Shown here: piece by piece, positions 15,264 to 23,442 of the stretch | Layout of the letters: every line of letters starts with the position of its first letter | Position numbering within the stretch: position 1 is the stretch's first letter | From: an uncultured Lachnospiraceae bacterium | Lineage (GTDB): Bacteria; Bacillota; Clostridia; Lachnospirales; Lachnospiraceae | Assembly (NCBI GenBank): GCA_946403625.1 | Contig: CAMJAP010000018.1 | Location: forward strand, 1-41,326 | DNA length: 41,326 nt | Direction of reading: 5' to 3' | Made by a program: the position numbers and the translations under genes | The notes under the pieces: generated by a model | What the model was told of the DNA's origin: nothing | Seen by the model: the letters and a program-made list of their open reading frames with translations, nothing else | Databases searched by the model: none

Positions 15264-17752
15264 TACTGTACCTCCCTCCAGATAATGTCATTAAGCTCTT
15301 TCTCGCAAACCCTTAGTGCTTCTGCTACATCAAATACTCTTTGTCCAAGTTCCATCATGGCGTCCCTATTTTCGATAAGTGCCTTCATATTTAGAGAGTA
15401 TGTTTCAAGGTTGGTGCCAAAATTACTCTTAATCTGCATTAGTATAGTTTCTAAGGAATCCCTATAATCTTTTCGATAGTTCTTTCCGAGCTTTTCTACT
15501 ATCCCCAGAAGGATTTCTTTAACAGCTCTCATAAAGCCAGACTTATCAAGATAATCTTTCTCAAAAATCCATATACCCTCGGTATATTTATGTTCTTCAT
15601 AAATATCCCCTAGATCCTTAACTTTTTCCGGATCTGGAACCTTCGGAGCCGGCACATCAAGGAAGAATCTTTTAGCAGCATCACTGATTTCGCCATTCTC
15701 CATTATCTTGGCTTTGACTTTTTCCAAGAAATCGTCTCTTTCTCCTGCTAATATAGTCTGCCTGTTTTTCAAGAAATCGGTTGTATATGCTCCAATGACC
15801 GTATTGGACTTTGTTCTTATTTTGTCATTATCACTTTTCTTAAATTTGACTTTGCCATGTCCAAAAAACCATCCTTTCAGTTCTTCGTCCATGTAATTCT
15901 GCACATTTCCAACAATGGTCTCTTGCAAGGTTGCTTCGTCTAATTTTAAGCGTTTTAATATTTCTTCTGGTAAAGCGGCATTTTCCGGTACGGCCTTATT
16001 ATTGTACTCTTCCTCAATAGCACTATTAATTGTTGCCCTTAATTCATCAATATTTTTTTGAATTCTATTTATATCTTCTTGATTGCTTTCCTTCAAAGAA
16101 TTCGCACGGTTACTCAGCTTTGAGAGAGCCTTATTCACGCTGTCTATTATTGCATAGGCCTTAACTGCTGAAGCATATTTTTCCCCATACTGAAGAATTT
16201 CCCTTTCAAGTGCATAAATACCACTGCAAATCTCCAAGACTTTCGCATCATCTTGTGCTTTTCTTGCACTATCAAGGGCTTCCTCGCACTGTGAATGCAT
16301 TTTTTCAGTAGCAAATTCCGACGTTGCACAACGATTCTGTCTATATACATATCCGGCAAATTCGTCCTGCATAGAATCCAAGCCGCGCTTGAAAACTGAT
16401 TCCTCTTTTGGCGACGCAACGCCATTTTTCTTTGCTTTTGCTGCATATGCCATTTTGGCAGACGTAAAGAACAACTTCTTATCCGAAAGCTTTATTGAAA
16501 AATCAAGGACATGCTTATCCCCCTCTCCCTTCCTCATATATTTGATTTCTTCGCACTGCAAGTCTTCTCTTTCATCCGAATCAATACTATCAGACCAATT
16601 GATTACAAATAAAGATCGCCCCAAGTCAATGCTTGTTTTGCTATCCTTTGACTCGGCCTCCTTCAAATACTTCAGTAAAGCATTGTTTCCTGTTCCCTCC
16701 GTTTTATTAGGAGCAGCTACAAAAATCAGAATAGACTGTGTCTGCTCAGAAAGCGCATTCAAAAGAACCTCCTGATGCTCAATATAATTTGAATCCGTCC
16801 CAGGAGTATCATAGATTGTAAATTGAACAGCATCACTATCTAACGGAATAGGGAAGATAATCTCAATATCATGAGATACAGCATCCATATCATTTAGAAA
16901 AGCCAATACGGTAGATATTTGCTCATGTCTCGACTTATTTTCATCTTTTAAGCCATTAAGAAGATCCTGAATCTGAGCACGCTCATCATTTTCATGTGGG
17001 CCTTCCTTGAATTCCAGTGTTTTTTTCTTCTCATCCCATTCCAGTACCGTCTTTACATTATCAATATCAAAGATAATTTTGACAGATTCACCCTCCTTAG
17101 GGCTGCTGATTTGAAACATCTTTGCAGTTTCAGATGTAATCTTTTCTGGAAGAATACGATATCCAAGCATAGCGTTGATCAGGGCAGATTTGCCAGCGCT
17201 ATACACTCCTGTAAAGCATAAGCTAACCTTATTATCACTCATGCTTTCGATTTTTTCCTTTATATTTTTGGCTTCTTCATCAATCTGTGCTGCATAACTC
17301 TCGGCACTGCGTTTCACAGATTCCCGCGAAATGCTTTTAATATCAAAAAGCTTGCTTCTGTGTGCCTCTAATATCCCAACCGCCTGCTCACCAAATTTCG
17401 CCACTTCCTTAAAAGTCTGATTCATATCCGGAAGTTCTGCCAATAGAGTTGTAGTGATCTTACATTGTGTCTCCGGATCTGTATTGTAATACTCAATCAT
17501 TTGCTCAAGATCCTCGTAATCTATTTTTGTTGTAATGACCTGCATTTCAAGGGTTTTCACTGAATCAAATGCCCTAGCAATATCTCTGAAAAATTCATTT
17601 CCGTGATCCTGCAAGACAAATAAACCTTTTTTATCCATATAACGCTTAAGTCTTCCCCCACGAATGGCCTGTTCTTTGCTGTTTTCAAATCTCCGGAATT
17701 CCACCTCTTTCTTTGCCGGGTGATATTTCATCTGTAAATACGCCTTTGCCAT
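15263..17752 (-). CDS. Dynamin-family GTPase
   Basis: 829 residues from the ATG at 17752. The frame extends to 17770, but the Shine-Dalgarno AAGGAGG (complement of 17761-17767) would then lie inside the coding region, and 8 bases before 17752 is the right place. G motifs: G1 GVYSAGKS near 182-189, G2 Thr in KITSETAK, G3 DTPG near 315-318, G4 NWSD near 385-388 (NKxD variant). The N-terminal 180 residues and the 430-residue C-terminal region are long helices with coiled-coil character, as in bacterial dynamins that remodel or sense membranes. No transmembrane helix is clear; the tail-anchored protein downstream is the likely membrane partner. It starts 14 bases after the WYL stop. Confidence 0.88.
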   Translation of the reverse strand: MAKAYLQMKYHPAKKEVEFRRFENSKEQAIRGGRLKRYMDKKGLFVLQDHGNEFFRDIARAFDSVKTLEMQVITTKIDYEDLEQMIEYYNTDPETQCKITTTLLAELPDMNQTFKEVAKFGEQAVGILEAHRSKLFDIKSISRESVKRSAESYAAQIDEEAKNIKEKIESMSDNKVSLCFTGVYSAGKSALINAMLGYRILPEKITSETAKMFQISSPKEGESVKIIFDIDNVKTVLEWDEKKKTLEFKEGPHENDERAQIQDLLNGLKDENKSRHEQISTVLAFLNDMDAVSHDIEIIFPIPLDSDAVQFTIYDTPGTDSNYIEHQEVLLNALSEQTQSILIFVAAPNKTEGTGNNALLKYLKEAESKDSKTSIDLGRSLFVINWSDSIDSDEREDLQCEEIKYMRKGEGDKHVLDFSIKLSDKKLFFTSAKMAYAAKAKKNGVASPKEESVFKRGLDSMQDEFAGYVYRQNRCATSEFATEKMHSQCEEALDSARKAQDDAKVLEICSGIYALEREILQYGEKYASAVKAYAIIDSVNKALSKLSNRANSLKESNQEDINRIQKNIDELRATINSAIEEEYNNKAVPENAALPEEILKRLKLDEATLQETIVGNVQNYMDEELKGWFFGHGKVKFKKSDNDKIRTKSNTVIGAYTTDFLKNRQTILAGERDDFLEKVKAKIMENGEISDAAKRFFLDVPAPKVPDPEKVKDLGDIYEEHKYTEGIWIFEKDYLDKSGFMRAVKEILLGIVEKLGKNYRKDYRDSLETILMQIKSNFGTNLETYSLNMKALIENRDAMMELGQRVFDVAEALRVCEKELNDIIWREVQ

Positions 17753-17766
17753 GTCCAAATCCTCCT

Positions 17767-18729
17767 TCATAAATATTCAATTGGTTTTATATTATTTCCC
17801 TGGCTTCGAAGCCACATATCAATGCCATCCCCAAAGACCTCGGCTTTGATAATATATTCGTTTCCTTTTTGTTGTAGTATCTCTGCCGTAGGCAGACGAT
17901 CAAGAACTGCATCAACATCCAATCCGCTATAAACAAACTTAATCCGCCTTAGTTTGCCACCATACATAAATTGCACGCGCTTACGGAACTCGCCCTCCTG
18001 AAAGCGATTTTTATAGGGTGTATAGAACTGTTCTTCCAAGGTCTTGAATTTTCGAATTCTGTCTATTCGATAAATTGTTGGGAAACTGTCTTCGATCACA
18101 TCAAAATCTTTACGGACTTCTTTATCTTCGATAAAAGCCGTAAGATAAAAATAATATTCAGAAAAAAGAATTGCTACCGGCTGCAGCTTTCGTTTTACAA
18201 CCTTCCGATCCTTGAGGCGCAAATAATCCACTTCTATATATCGATGCTCTTTAATTGCGATTCCGAGATCCCATAACTGATTCAAGAAATCCGATTTGTG
18301 CCTTGGTTCGATATAATGAAACTCTTCATTCAGAATCAGATCCAAAACCAGCGCTTTGCTTTCGCTTGGGGTGCATGTGTTCACCAGTTTCTGTAAGATT
18401 CCGTGCATTCTCTTTTTGGAAAATGCTCTGCTTTCCAGCAGGATCTTGCAAACCGCAAGAATCTCGCTTCTGCTGAGAGCATTAGACTTTTTAGTTTCCA
18501 AACGATATCCTTTTAAAGGCCGGTCATATACAATTTCCATTTGTTCGCCGGTTGAAACAAATCGTTCTTCCAGAAAATGTCGCACTGATTCGATGTCTCG
18601 GTCGATACTTCTTTCATTCACGCCGAATCGACTCGTCAAGTCTGCCTTACGGATTATTTCGCCAGCCGACAACCTGGCATATATTTCCAAACAGCGATCG
18701 ATTTTTCCTGTATTTTCATTCTCGGCCAT
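17767..18729 (-). CDS. WYL-domain transcriptional regulator
   Basis: 320 residues from the ATG at 18729 (frame open to 18798). A DeoR-like winged HTH covers about 8-57 (LTSRFGVNERSIDRDIESVR), followed by a linker and the WYL domain (about 165-225) with EVDYLRLKDRKVVKRKLQP and the core FSEYYFYLTAF, where the Trp of W-Y-L is replaced by Phe, then a C-terminal WCX-like part (255-320). WYL regulators usually repress phage-defence and conflict operons and bind a nucleic-acid or nucleotide ligand. It is first in the operon, so it is the natural autoregulator. Its 3' end lies 14 bases before the dynamin ATG. The ribosome site (GTGGGG, 8-9 nt) is only fair. Confidence 0.85.
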   Translation of the reverse strand: MAENENTGKIDRCLEIYARLSAGEIIRKADLTSRFGVNERSIDRDIESVRHFLEERFVSTGEQMEIVYDRPLKGYRLETKKSNALSRSEILAVCKILLESRAFSKKRMHGILQKLVNTCTPSESKALVLDLILNEEFHYIEPRHKSDFLNQLWDLGIAIKEHRYIEVDYLRLKDRKVVKRKLQPVAILFSEYYFYLTAFIEDKEVRKDFDVIEDSFPTIYRIDRIRKFKTLEEQFYTPYKNRFQEGEFRKRVQFMYGGKLRRIKFVYSGLDVDAVLDRLPTAEILQQKGNEYIIKAEVFGDGIDMWLRSQGNNIKPIEYL

Positions 18730-18837
18730 CCTTAACCCCACTTTTCCCTGGCAATTGTGTTTTCCAACACTGCCCACTATATCCGTATAGAAGGACACTA
18801 TTTACGGAAAATACCATTTGAAAAGCCATCATAATAA

Positions 18838-18859
18838 GTGTATAAAAGGTGTATAAAAC
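18838..18859. repeat. Tandem 11-bp direct repeat ahead of the WYL gene
   Basis: GTGTATAAAAG followed at once by GTGTATAAAAC. It lies about 110 bases upstream of the WYL start in the intergenic region and could be a regulator-binding site or part of the promoter. A CCGTA/TACGG dyad spaced by 15 bases (18783-18807) lies nearer the gene. I cannot choose a -10/-35 pair with confidence. Confidence 0.4.
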
Positions 18860-19201
18860 CGCCAAAGTAATGGCAGCATATTATCATAAAATAAGAATTC
18901 AAAAAGAGCGCCGTACCAAATATAATTTACTTTACATTTACATTATAATCATTATTTTGGTATATATAAAAAATATTATAAATAGTCTATCAAATAAAAT
19001 AAATATGTGCAATCTGTACAATTATTCAAATATATCTAATGAGATTTGTGCACATTTTTACCATCAGTATCACGTGTCACTATAGCAGAAATTTACAATA
19101 TCATCTTCATCTCTTTATTCCCTTGCGCTTAGTCTTTGAATTCATTTAAATTCTATTTTTGTTAGCGGTATCCGTATTACCGTTCCTTATAAGAACATTG
19201 T
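18860..19201. other. AT-rich gene-free stretch
   Basis: About 340 bases of very AT-rich DNA with only one unconvincing ORF (78 codons, plus strand, rich in Ile/Tyr/Asn and without ribosome site). It separates the conflict operon from the terminators of the next operon. No tRNA, attachment-site core or integrase seen. Confidence 0.6.
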
Positions 19202-19236
19202 AAAAAAACAGAACGACATATTTTGTCATTCTGTTT
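19202..19236 (-). terminator. Second terminator after the ferredoxin/SDR operon
   Basis: Stem AACAGAA-GACA (19206-19218) with TGTC-TTCTGTT (19224-19236), one mismatch, followed on the minus strand by T7. Sequence is related to the terminator at 10438-10460. Confidence 0.75.
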
Positions 19237-19264
19237 GAAGTTTTTGATTTTTCACTTTTAGATC

Positions 19265-19295
19265 AAAAAATCCGGAGTCAAGACTCCGGATTTTT
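19265..19295 (-). terminator. Strong bidirectional terminator
   Basis: TCCGGAGTC (19271-19279) pairs perfectly with GACTCCGGA (19282-19290), flanked by A6 and T5. It faces the end of the SDR gene on the minus strand. Confidence 0.85.
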
Positions 19296-19319
19296 AATCA
19301 TAATATACATTTTCTTTAA

Positions 19320-19371
19320 AAACCATCATTTTAATGGTTTTTCAGACCATTTTTACCATCATTTTGATGGT
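19320..19371 (-). repeat. Tandem ACCATYATTTTRATGGT hairpins after the SDR gene
   Basis: Two small stem-loops (AAACCAT/ATGGTTT at 19320-19340 and ACCATC/GATGGT at 19355-19371) with a third half-site (19346-19350) sit directly after the SDR stop. They lie ahead of the true terminators and may protect the 3' end of the mRNA or be a short repeated element. Confidence 0.5.
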
Positions 19372-19374
19372 TTT

Positions 19375-20403
19375 CTATTTTTTCAGTTCCCCTTCCAATC
19401 TCTCCATACCTTCGATCACTTTATCGCAGAAGGCATCAAATTCCGGATCTTCTTCGTAGCGGTCCGGATGCGACAGTACATAATCCAATGCGATGCGTAC
19501 GCCTTTATGGAACGGGATATTGGTGGTCATCTGCGGAACCAGTCGTTTCAATTTGCTGTTATCAAATACGACGGAGACCGATTTATCACCGAGCAGACTG
19601 CCGGCAAAATCGTAACCGTAAGATGCGCCCACTTTGCTCAGGAAATCACTTGCGACATGGCATGCTTTGAGTTCCACGCCCAGAGCATCCGCGATGGTCC
19701 GATAGATCTGATCCCAAGTAAGCGTTTCGTCTCCGGTGATCTGGAATGCTTCGCCGATGGCATGGCGATTGCCCATCAGTCCGGTGTAGCCGATCGCAAA
19801 GTCACTGTTGAAGGTCAGAGTCCACAGGGAAGATCCGTCCCCCTGAATGATCACCGGCTTGCCCTGCTGCATCCGGCGGATCACCTGATAAAAGCCTTTA
19901 TCGCCGTGTACACCTAACGGAATGTTTCGCTCGTCATAGGTATGTGACGGTCTTACGATGGTAACAGGGAATCCTTCTTCACGATATTTTTTCATTAAGA
20001 ATTCTTCGCAGGCGATCTTGTTTCTCGAATACTCCCAATACGGATTGGCGAGTGTCGTTCCTTCCGTGATCACATAGCCTGCGGCCGGCTTATTATATGC
20101 CGATGCGGAACTGATAAAGATGTACTGATCTGTCTTTCCACGGAACAAGCGGTAATCACGCTCTACCGCATTCACATCAAATGCGATAAAATCACTTACC
20201 ACATCAAACTTCATTCCATCCAGTTTCTGCAAAACATCCGCCTCATTATGAATGTCTGCTGTGATCTGATGAATATTTTCCGGCACCTCATCCTTACGAT
20301 TTCCGCGGTTCAGCAGATACACTTCCCACTGCGGATCCTGCGCAAGTCGTTTGATGATTCCCATACTGATGGTGCCGGTTCCCCCGATAAATAATGCCTT
20401 CAT
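19375..20403 (-). CDS. Extended SDR, NAD-dependent epimerase/dehydratase family
   Basis: 342 residues with the Rossmann motif GGTGTISMG at 8-16 and the extended-SDR layout, including a YWEYSRNKIACEEF helix with the Tyr-x3-Lys pair (YSRNK, about 123-127) and an SSASAYN strand. This is the class of NAD(P)-dependent sugar-nucleotide epimerases and reductases (RNA-binding-protein-like or isoflavone-reductase-like variants also occur). Substrate unknown. The ribosome site AAGGGGG supports the start. It starts 30 bases after the ferredoxin stop and is the last gene of the 22489-19375 operon. Confidence 0.85.
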   Translation of the reverse strand: MKALFIGGTGTISMGIIKRLAQDPQWEVYLLNRGNRKDEVPENIHQITADIHNEADVLQKLDGMKFDVVSDFIAFDVNAVERDYRLFRGKTDQYIFISSASAYNKPAAGYVITEGTTLANPYWEYSRNKIACEEFLMKKYREEGFPVTIVRPSHTYDERNIPLGVHGDKGFYQVIRRMQQGKPVIIQGDGSSLWTLTFNSDFAIGYTGLMGNRHAIGEAFQITGDETLTWDQIYRTIADALGVELKACHVASDFLSKVGASYGYDFAGSLLGDKSVSVVFDNSKLKRLVPQMTTNIPFHKGVRIALDYVLSHPDRYEEDPEFDAFCDKVIEGMERLEGELKK

Positions 20404-20433
20404 TTCTCTGTCCCCCTTTCAGATTTTGAATTC

Positions 20434-21231
20434 TTATTTTTTATCTTTCCACTCCAGGTCCCCCGTGAAGCGTTTAATATACTTGCTAATGCGATACCTC
20501 TCCATCCCCTGCGTACGCTCACCGTATTCGATCGCGTCCACCGGACAGTTTTCTATGCATGCCATACAATGCGCACAGTTTTGTTTCCATGCAGGTTTGT
20601 TATACAGCATCACAATATTATTGAGCGGACACATGCGCTCGCACTTTCCGCAGCCGACGCATTTATTTGTTGCATGGAACGGCCTTGCCGTATGCATATA
20701 TTTTGTCCATACCGGATGAAAAGGAAGTGTGACCAACAATTCCAACAAGAAGATATGCTTTGCGCGCAGACGTCTTCGGTTTCGGATCCGCTCCACAACA
20801 TCCGGGATCCGCTCATACGAAGACTGTATGCGCGCTTTATTTTCTTCCGCAGACAACATCGGATATCGTTCGCTCAGCAGATAATTTCTGGGCATCTTGA
20901 ATTCCGCGTGTCCCATATATACTTTTTCTTTTTTCTTCACCAGACGTTTTGCCAGCGCTCCGCCGATCCCGGCATAACCGCCGCTGGTAAAGACAAAATA
21001 CACTTTGCGATTACCCGTAAGTTTTACCTGCTCCAGATATTCTGCAAGAAACTTCGGCATTTCGCACACATAGATCGGGGAACAGATCACAAACGGCTTG
21101 CGTGAACGGATCGGTGTCATATCGCCCGTTCGTATCCGCTCCAGCAGATTCACGCACTGATCGTCCAGGCGGTCAGCAATCTGTTTTGCAATAAATTCCG
21201 TATTCCCCGTTGCTGAATAGTACAGTACCAT
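20434..21231 (-). CDS. EFR1-family flavodoxin/4Fe-4S ferredoxin
   Basis: 265 residues. N-terminus (1-105) is a flavodoxin-like FMN domain (YYSATGNTEFIA loop); the C-terminus carries two 4Fe-4S motifs, C191-x2-C194-x2-C197-x3-C201-P and C219-x2-C222-x2-C225-x3-C229-P. These proteins pair a flavin with two clusters and shuttle electrons in anaerobes; the partner is unknown. GAAGGGG stands before the ATG. The gene lies between an AbrB-like regulator and an SDR, all minus strand with 30-base gaps, so one operon. Confidence 0.88.
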   Translation of the reverse strand: MVLYYSATGNTEFIAKQIADRLDDQCVNLLERIRTGDMTPIRSRKPFVICSPIYVCEMPKFLAEYLEQVKLTGNRKVYFVFTSGGYAGIGGALAKRLVKKKEKVYMGHAEFKMPRNYLLSERYPMLSAEENKARIQSSYERIPDVVERIRNRRRLRAKHIFLLELLVTLPFHPVWTKYMHTARPFHATNKCVGCGKCERMCPLNNIVMLYNKPAWKQNCAHCMACIENCPVDAIEYGERTQGMERYRISKYIKRFTGDLEWKDKK

Positions 21232-21261
21232 AGAAACCCCTTCTCGAAAAACATTGTATCC

Positions 21262-21465
21262 CTACTCTTCCGAAAACAGTTCCGCTTTGACGAGCACCAG
21301 TTCATCTACTTCGTTGCGCAGTACCACCAGGCGCTCGCCGGGCTGTATCTCATAATCTTTTCGAGCACCCTTCGGCAAAGTGATCCGCCCCTGCTCGTCC
21401 ACTTTTACAATACCGTAAACCTGCTCTTCCGCAATCTCGTTTTCCGAACGGTCAAAGTTATCCAT
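21262..21465 (-). CDS. AbrB/MazE/SpoVT-type DNA-binding protein
   Basis: 67 residues from the ATG at 21465, whose ribosome site GGAGGCGGGA is clear; TTG and ATG codons at 21480-21477 are rejected. The fold is seen in VYGIVKVDEQGRITLPKGARKD, a swapped-hairpin AbrB domain with GRITLP, followed by the LVVLRN and LVLVKAELF strands. Such dimers bind AT-rich DNA. No toxin partner lies next to it, so it is more likely a local regulator than an antitoxin. Confidence 0.8.
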   Translation of the reverse strand: MDNFDRSENEIAEEQVYGIVKVDEQGRITLPKGARKDYEIQPGERLVVLRNEVDELVLVKAELFSEE

Positions 21466-21481
21466 TCCCGCCTCCATCAAA

Positions 21482-22489
21482 CTATTCGTATGCGTTCACA
21501 TATTCATCGGTCATATGCCAGAGTCTCGAAGTATCATAGCTGCCGGACAAGTGTACCCAATTGCCGTCAGAGATTTCGATATACCAGGCCTTTTCTCCCA
21601 TATCGTACTCCATCCAGCCGTAATCACCGTAGTCGGACGATATCCCTTCATACCAGTACTGCCACTGACCGTCGTAAAAATAAAACCAGCAATCCGATGT
21701 ACTGTCGTACCAGTCCGTGCCATCCAAAACACAGGTCCTGCCGATCTCTTTTACATAGATCTCATTCGTCTCCGAGTATACGGATTTTCCCGGATCGACC
21801 GGATCCTGCTCGTAACGCTGCATCAATCCCGGCCCAAGGATCATTAATAAAATCGCACCAAATACCTGAAGTGCTATGATGACGCCCACGAGAACAAGGA
21901 TTCTTTTCAATGTCCGGCTCAATCCACCGGTACTTCCCCCGGAATATCCTCCATAGGCTGCTTCCGGTTCCTGCTTGTCCGTGATATCCACCTGGAACTG
22001 CGCACCGCATTTATCACATGTCGGCAGCGCACCTTCCTGCCATTGATACACCATACGATTTCCGCAATAATCACATTTCAGCATCGTCGTACCGCCGGCC
22101 ATGATCATATTGTTGTAATGGCGACCGTTCTCGTCATAATAGCCTTCTTCAAAATGCCGGCCGTCTCCCGCCGTCCAACTCTGCGGATAATAATCATAGT
22201 CGTGTGATGAACAATGGAAATGGCTGACTGTGCCATGCTCCACATCGTTCCATCCGTACGGCTGCGAAGTACGCGTTCGTCTTACCGGCGTATAACTGCT
22301 CCGATGATTGCTCCGCGAAGAAAACAGCGAGGAGCCACGCGATGACGAATAGGACGAGCTGTGGTGGCTCGACGAATGGCTGGAATGACTGCGGCTGCTG
22401 CTGCTCGAACGATGTGAGGAACTGTGCGAGCTGTGGCTGCGGCTACTGCTGCTGCTGTGATGTGAACTGCTGTGTCTGCTGGGTGGCAT
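21482..22489 (-). CDS. Ser/His-rich zinc-ribbon membrane protein
   Basis: 335 residues in three parts. Residues 6-50 are Ser/His/Arg low complexity built from a 16-residue unit repeated about three times (HSSSHHSSSSSRSHSS and near-copies). Then comes a zinc-ribbon with CDYC (139-142) and CDKC (158-161), a Gly/Ser-rich linker, one membrane helix (197-219) and a C-terminal extracytoplasmic domain rich in Trp, Tyr and Asp, with WYDSTSDCWFYFYDGQWQYW. Similar Ser/His proteins with a ribbon occur in Clostridia, but no function is known to me. The N-terminus could bind metal. The stop lies 16 bases before the AbrB-like start. Confidence 0.75.
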   Translation of the reverse strand: MPPSRHSSSHHSSSSSRSHSSHSSSHRSSSSSRSHSSHSSSHHSSSYSSSRGSSLFSSRSNHRSSYTPVRRTRTSQPYGWNDVEHGTVSHFHCSSHDYDYYPQSWTAGDGRHFEEGYYDENGRHYNNMIMAGGTTMLKCDYCGNRMVYQWQEGALPTCDKCGAQFQVDITDKQEPEAAYGGYSGGSTGGLSRTLKRILVLVGVIIALQVFGAILLMILGPGLMQRYEQDPVDPGKSVYSETNEIYVKEIGRTCVLDGTDWYDSTSDCWFYFYDGQWQYWYEGISSDYGDYGWMEYDMGEKAWYIEISDGNWVHLSGSYDTSRLWHMTDEYVNAYE

Positions 22490-22545
22490 TTATTTTTCCC
22501 CCTTAACAAATAATCCTTGTTGACGGAAACATCCGGTAATGTTTT

Positions 22546-23391
22546 CTACCAGATCGTTCTTCCGCCGTCCAATACTACAGTTGCGCCGGTCATATAGGTT
22601 GCTGCGTCCGAGATCATATACAGGATGGTGCAGACATATTCATCCGGGCGGCTCATACGGCCAAGCGGGATCAGCTTGCTGATCTTTTCCTGAAACTCCG
22701 GATCCTGTCCGTTTTCCAGGCTGGCCGGACACAGAGTATTTACGCGGATGCCTTTTTCCGCCCAATAAACAGCCAGATACTTGGTCAGACCGATCAGGCC
22801 ATGTTTTACCACACTGTACGATACCGGTTTTACGATCTGCTCTTCTTCCGGCAATCCTTCCTTGCGATAGATACGCTGGTCCGGCGAGATCAGACCGTAA
22901 TCCGAAGAAATGTTGAGCACCACACCGCTCTTTTGTTTTTCCATCACTTCTCCGAATACCTGCGCACAGAGCATTGCACCGGTCAGACCTACCGCAATGT
23001 CCTGATCCCACATATCCACCGGGAAATTGTGGAAACGGATGGCGCCCAGGTTTTGGGAACCGCCCTCCACCTTCGGGTTGTTTGCCGCGTTATTGATCAG
23101 CACATCGATGTGTCCGTATTTTTCCATCAGGATGTCGCGTACCTTTTCCAGTGCGCCGCGGTCCGTGATATCGGTCACAAAAGTTTCCACCGTGATATCA
23201 TCGCCGTACTCTTCTTTCAATCCGTTGGATACGCGATCCATTCCTGCCTGCACGATATCCAAAAGCACCGGGATACCGCCGCCTTCCACGATGGCTTCCG
23301 CATGCTTCATACCGATCAGGCCGCCGCCACCGGTCACGATACATACCTTACCGGTGATCTCAAAACGACTTGTATAAATCTTCTTTGCCAT
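22546..23391 (-). CDS. Classical SDR oxidoreductase in a sugar-nucleotide operon
   Basis: 281 residues. Rossmann motif TGGGGLIGMKHA near 20-31, NNAANNPK near 100, Ser in ISSDYGL, and the catalytic YSVVK, all in order; the end PDGG-type ATVVLDGGRTIW is typical. It reduces or oxidises a keto/hydroxyl with NAD(P). The ribosome site GCGGAGGA precedes the ATG. It is third in the operon after a cytidylyltransferase-like and a Gfo/Idh/MocA gene, and resembles PtmA of Campylobacter by position and type. The stop at 22546 precedes the Ser/His-rich gene start by 56 bases. Confidence 0.88.
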   Translation of the reverse strand: MAKKIYTSRFEITGKVCIVTGGGGLIGMKHAEAIVEGGGIPVLLDIVQAGMDRVSNGLKEEYGDDITVETFVTDITDRGALEKVRDILMEKYGHIDVLINNAANNPKVEGGSQNLGAIRFHNFPVDMWDQDIAVGLTGAMLCAQVFGEVMEKQKSGVVLNISSDYGLISPDQRIYRKEGLPEEEQIVKPVSYSVVKHGLIGLTKYLAVYWAEKGIRVNTLCPASLENGQDPEFQEKISKLIPLGRMSRPDEYVCTILYMISDAATYMTGATVVLDGGRTIW

Positions 23392-23442
23392 TACAAAACT
23401 TCCTCCGCTGTTTTTATCGATCTTAATATTCTTCGTGCGATC

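Noticed and set aside
17752-17770. Dynamin start at 17770 overlapping the WYL stop
   Set aside because: The Shine-Dalgarno lies between 17770 and 17752, so the inner ATG is used.
18849-19085. 78-codon plus-strand ORF
   Set aside because: AT-driven, Ile/Tyr/Asn-rich, no ribosome site and no family signal.
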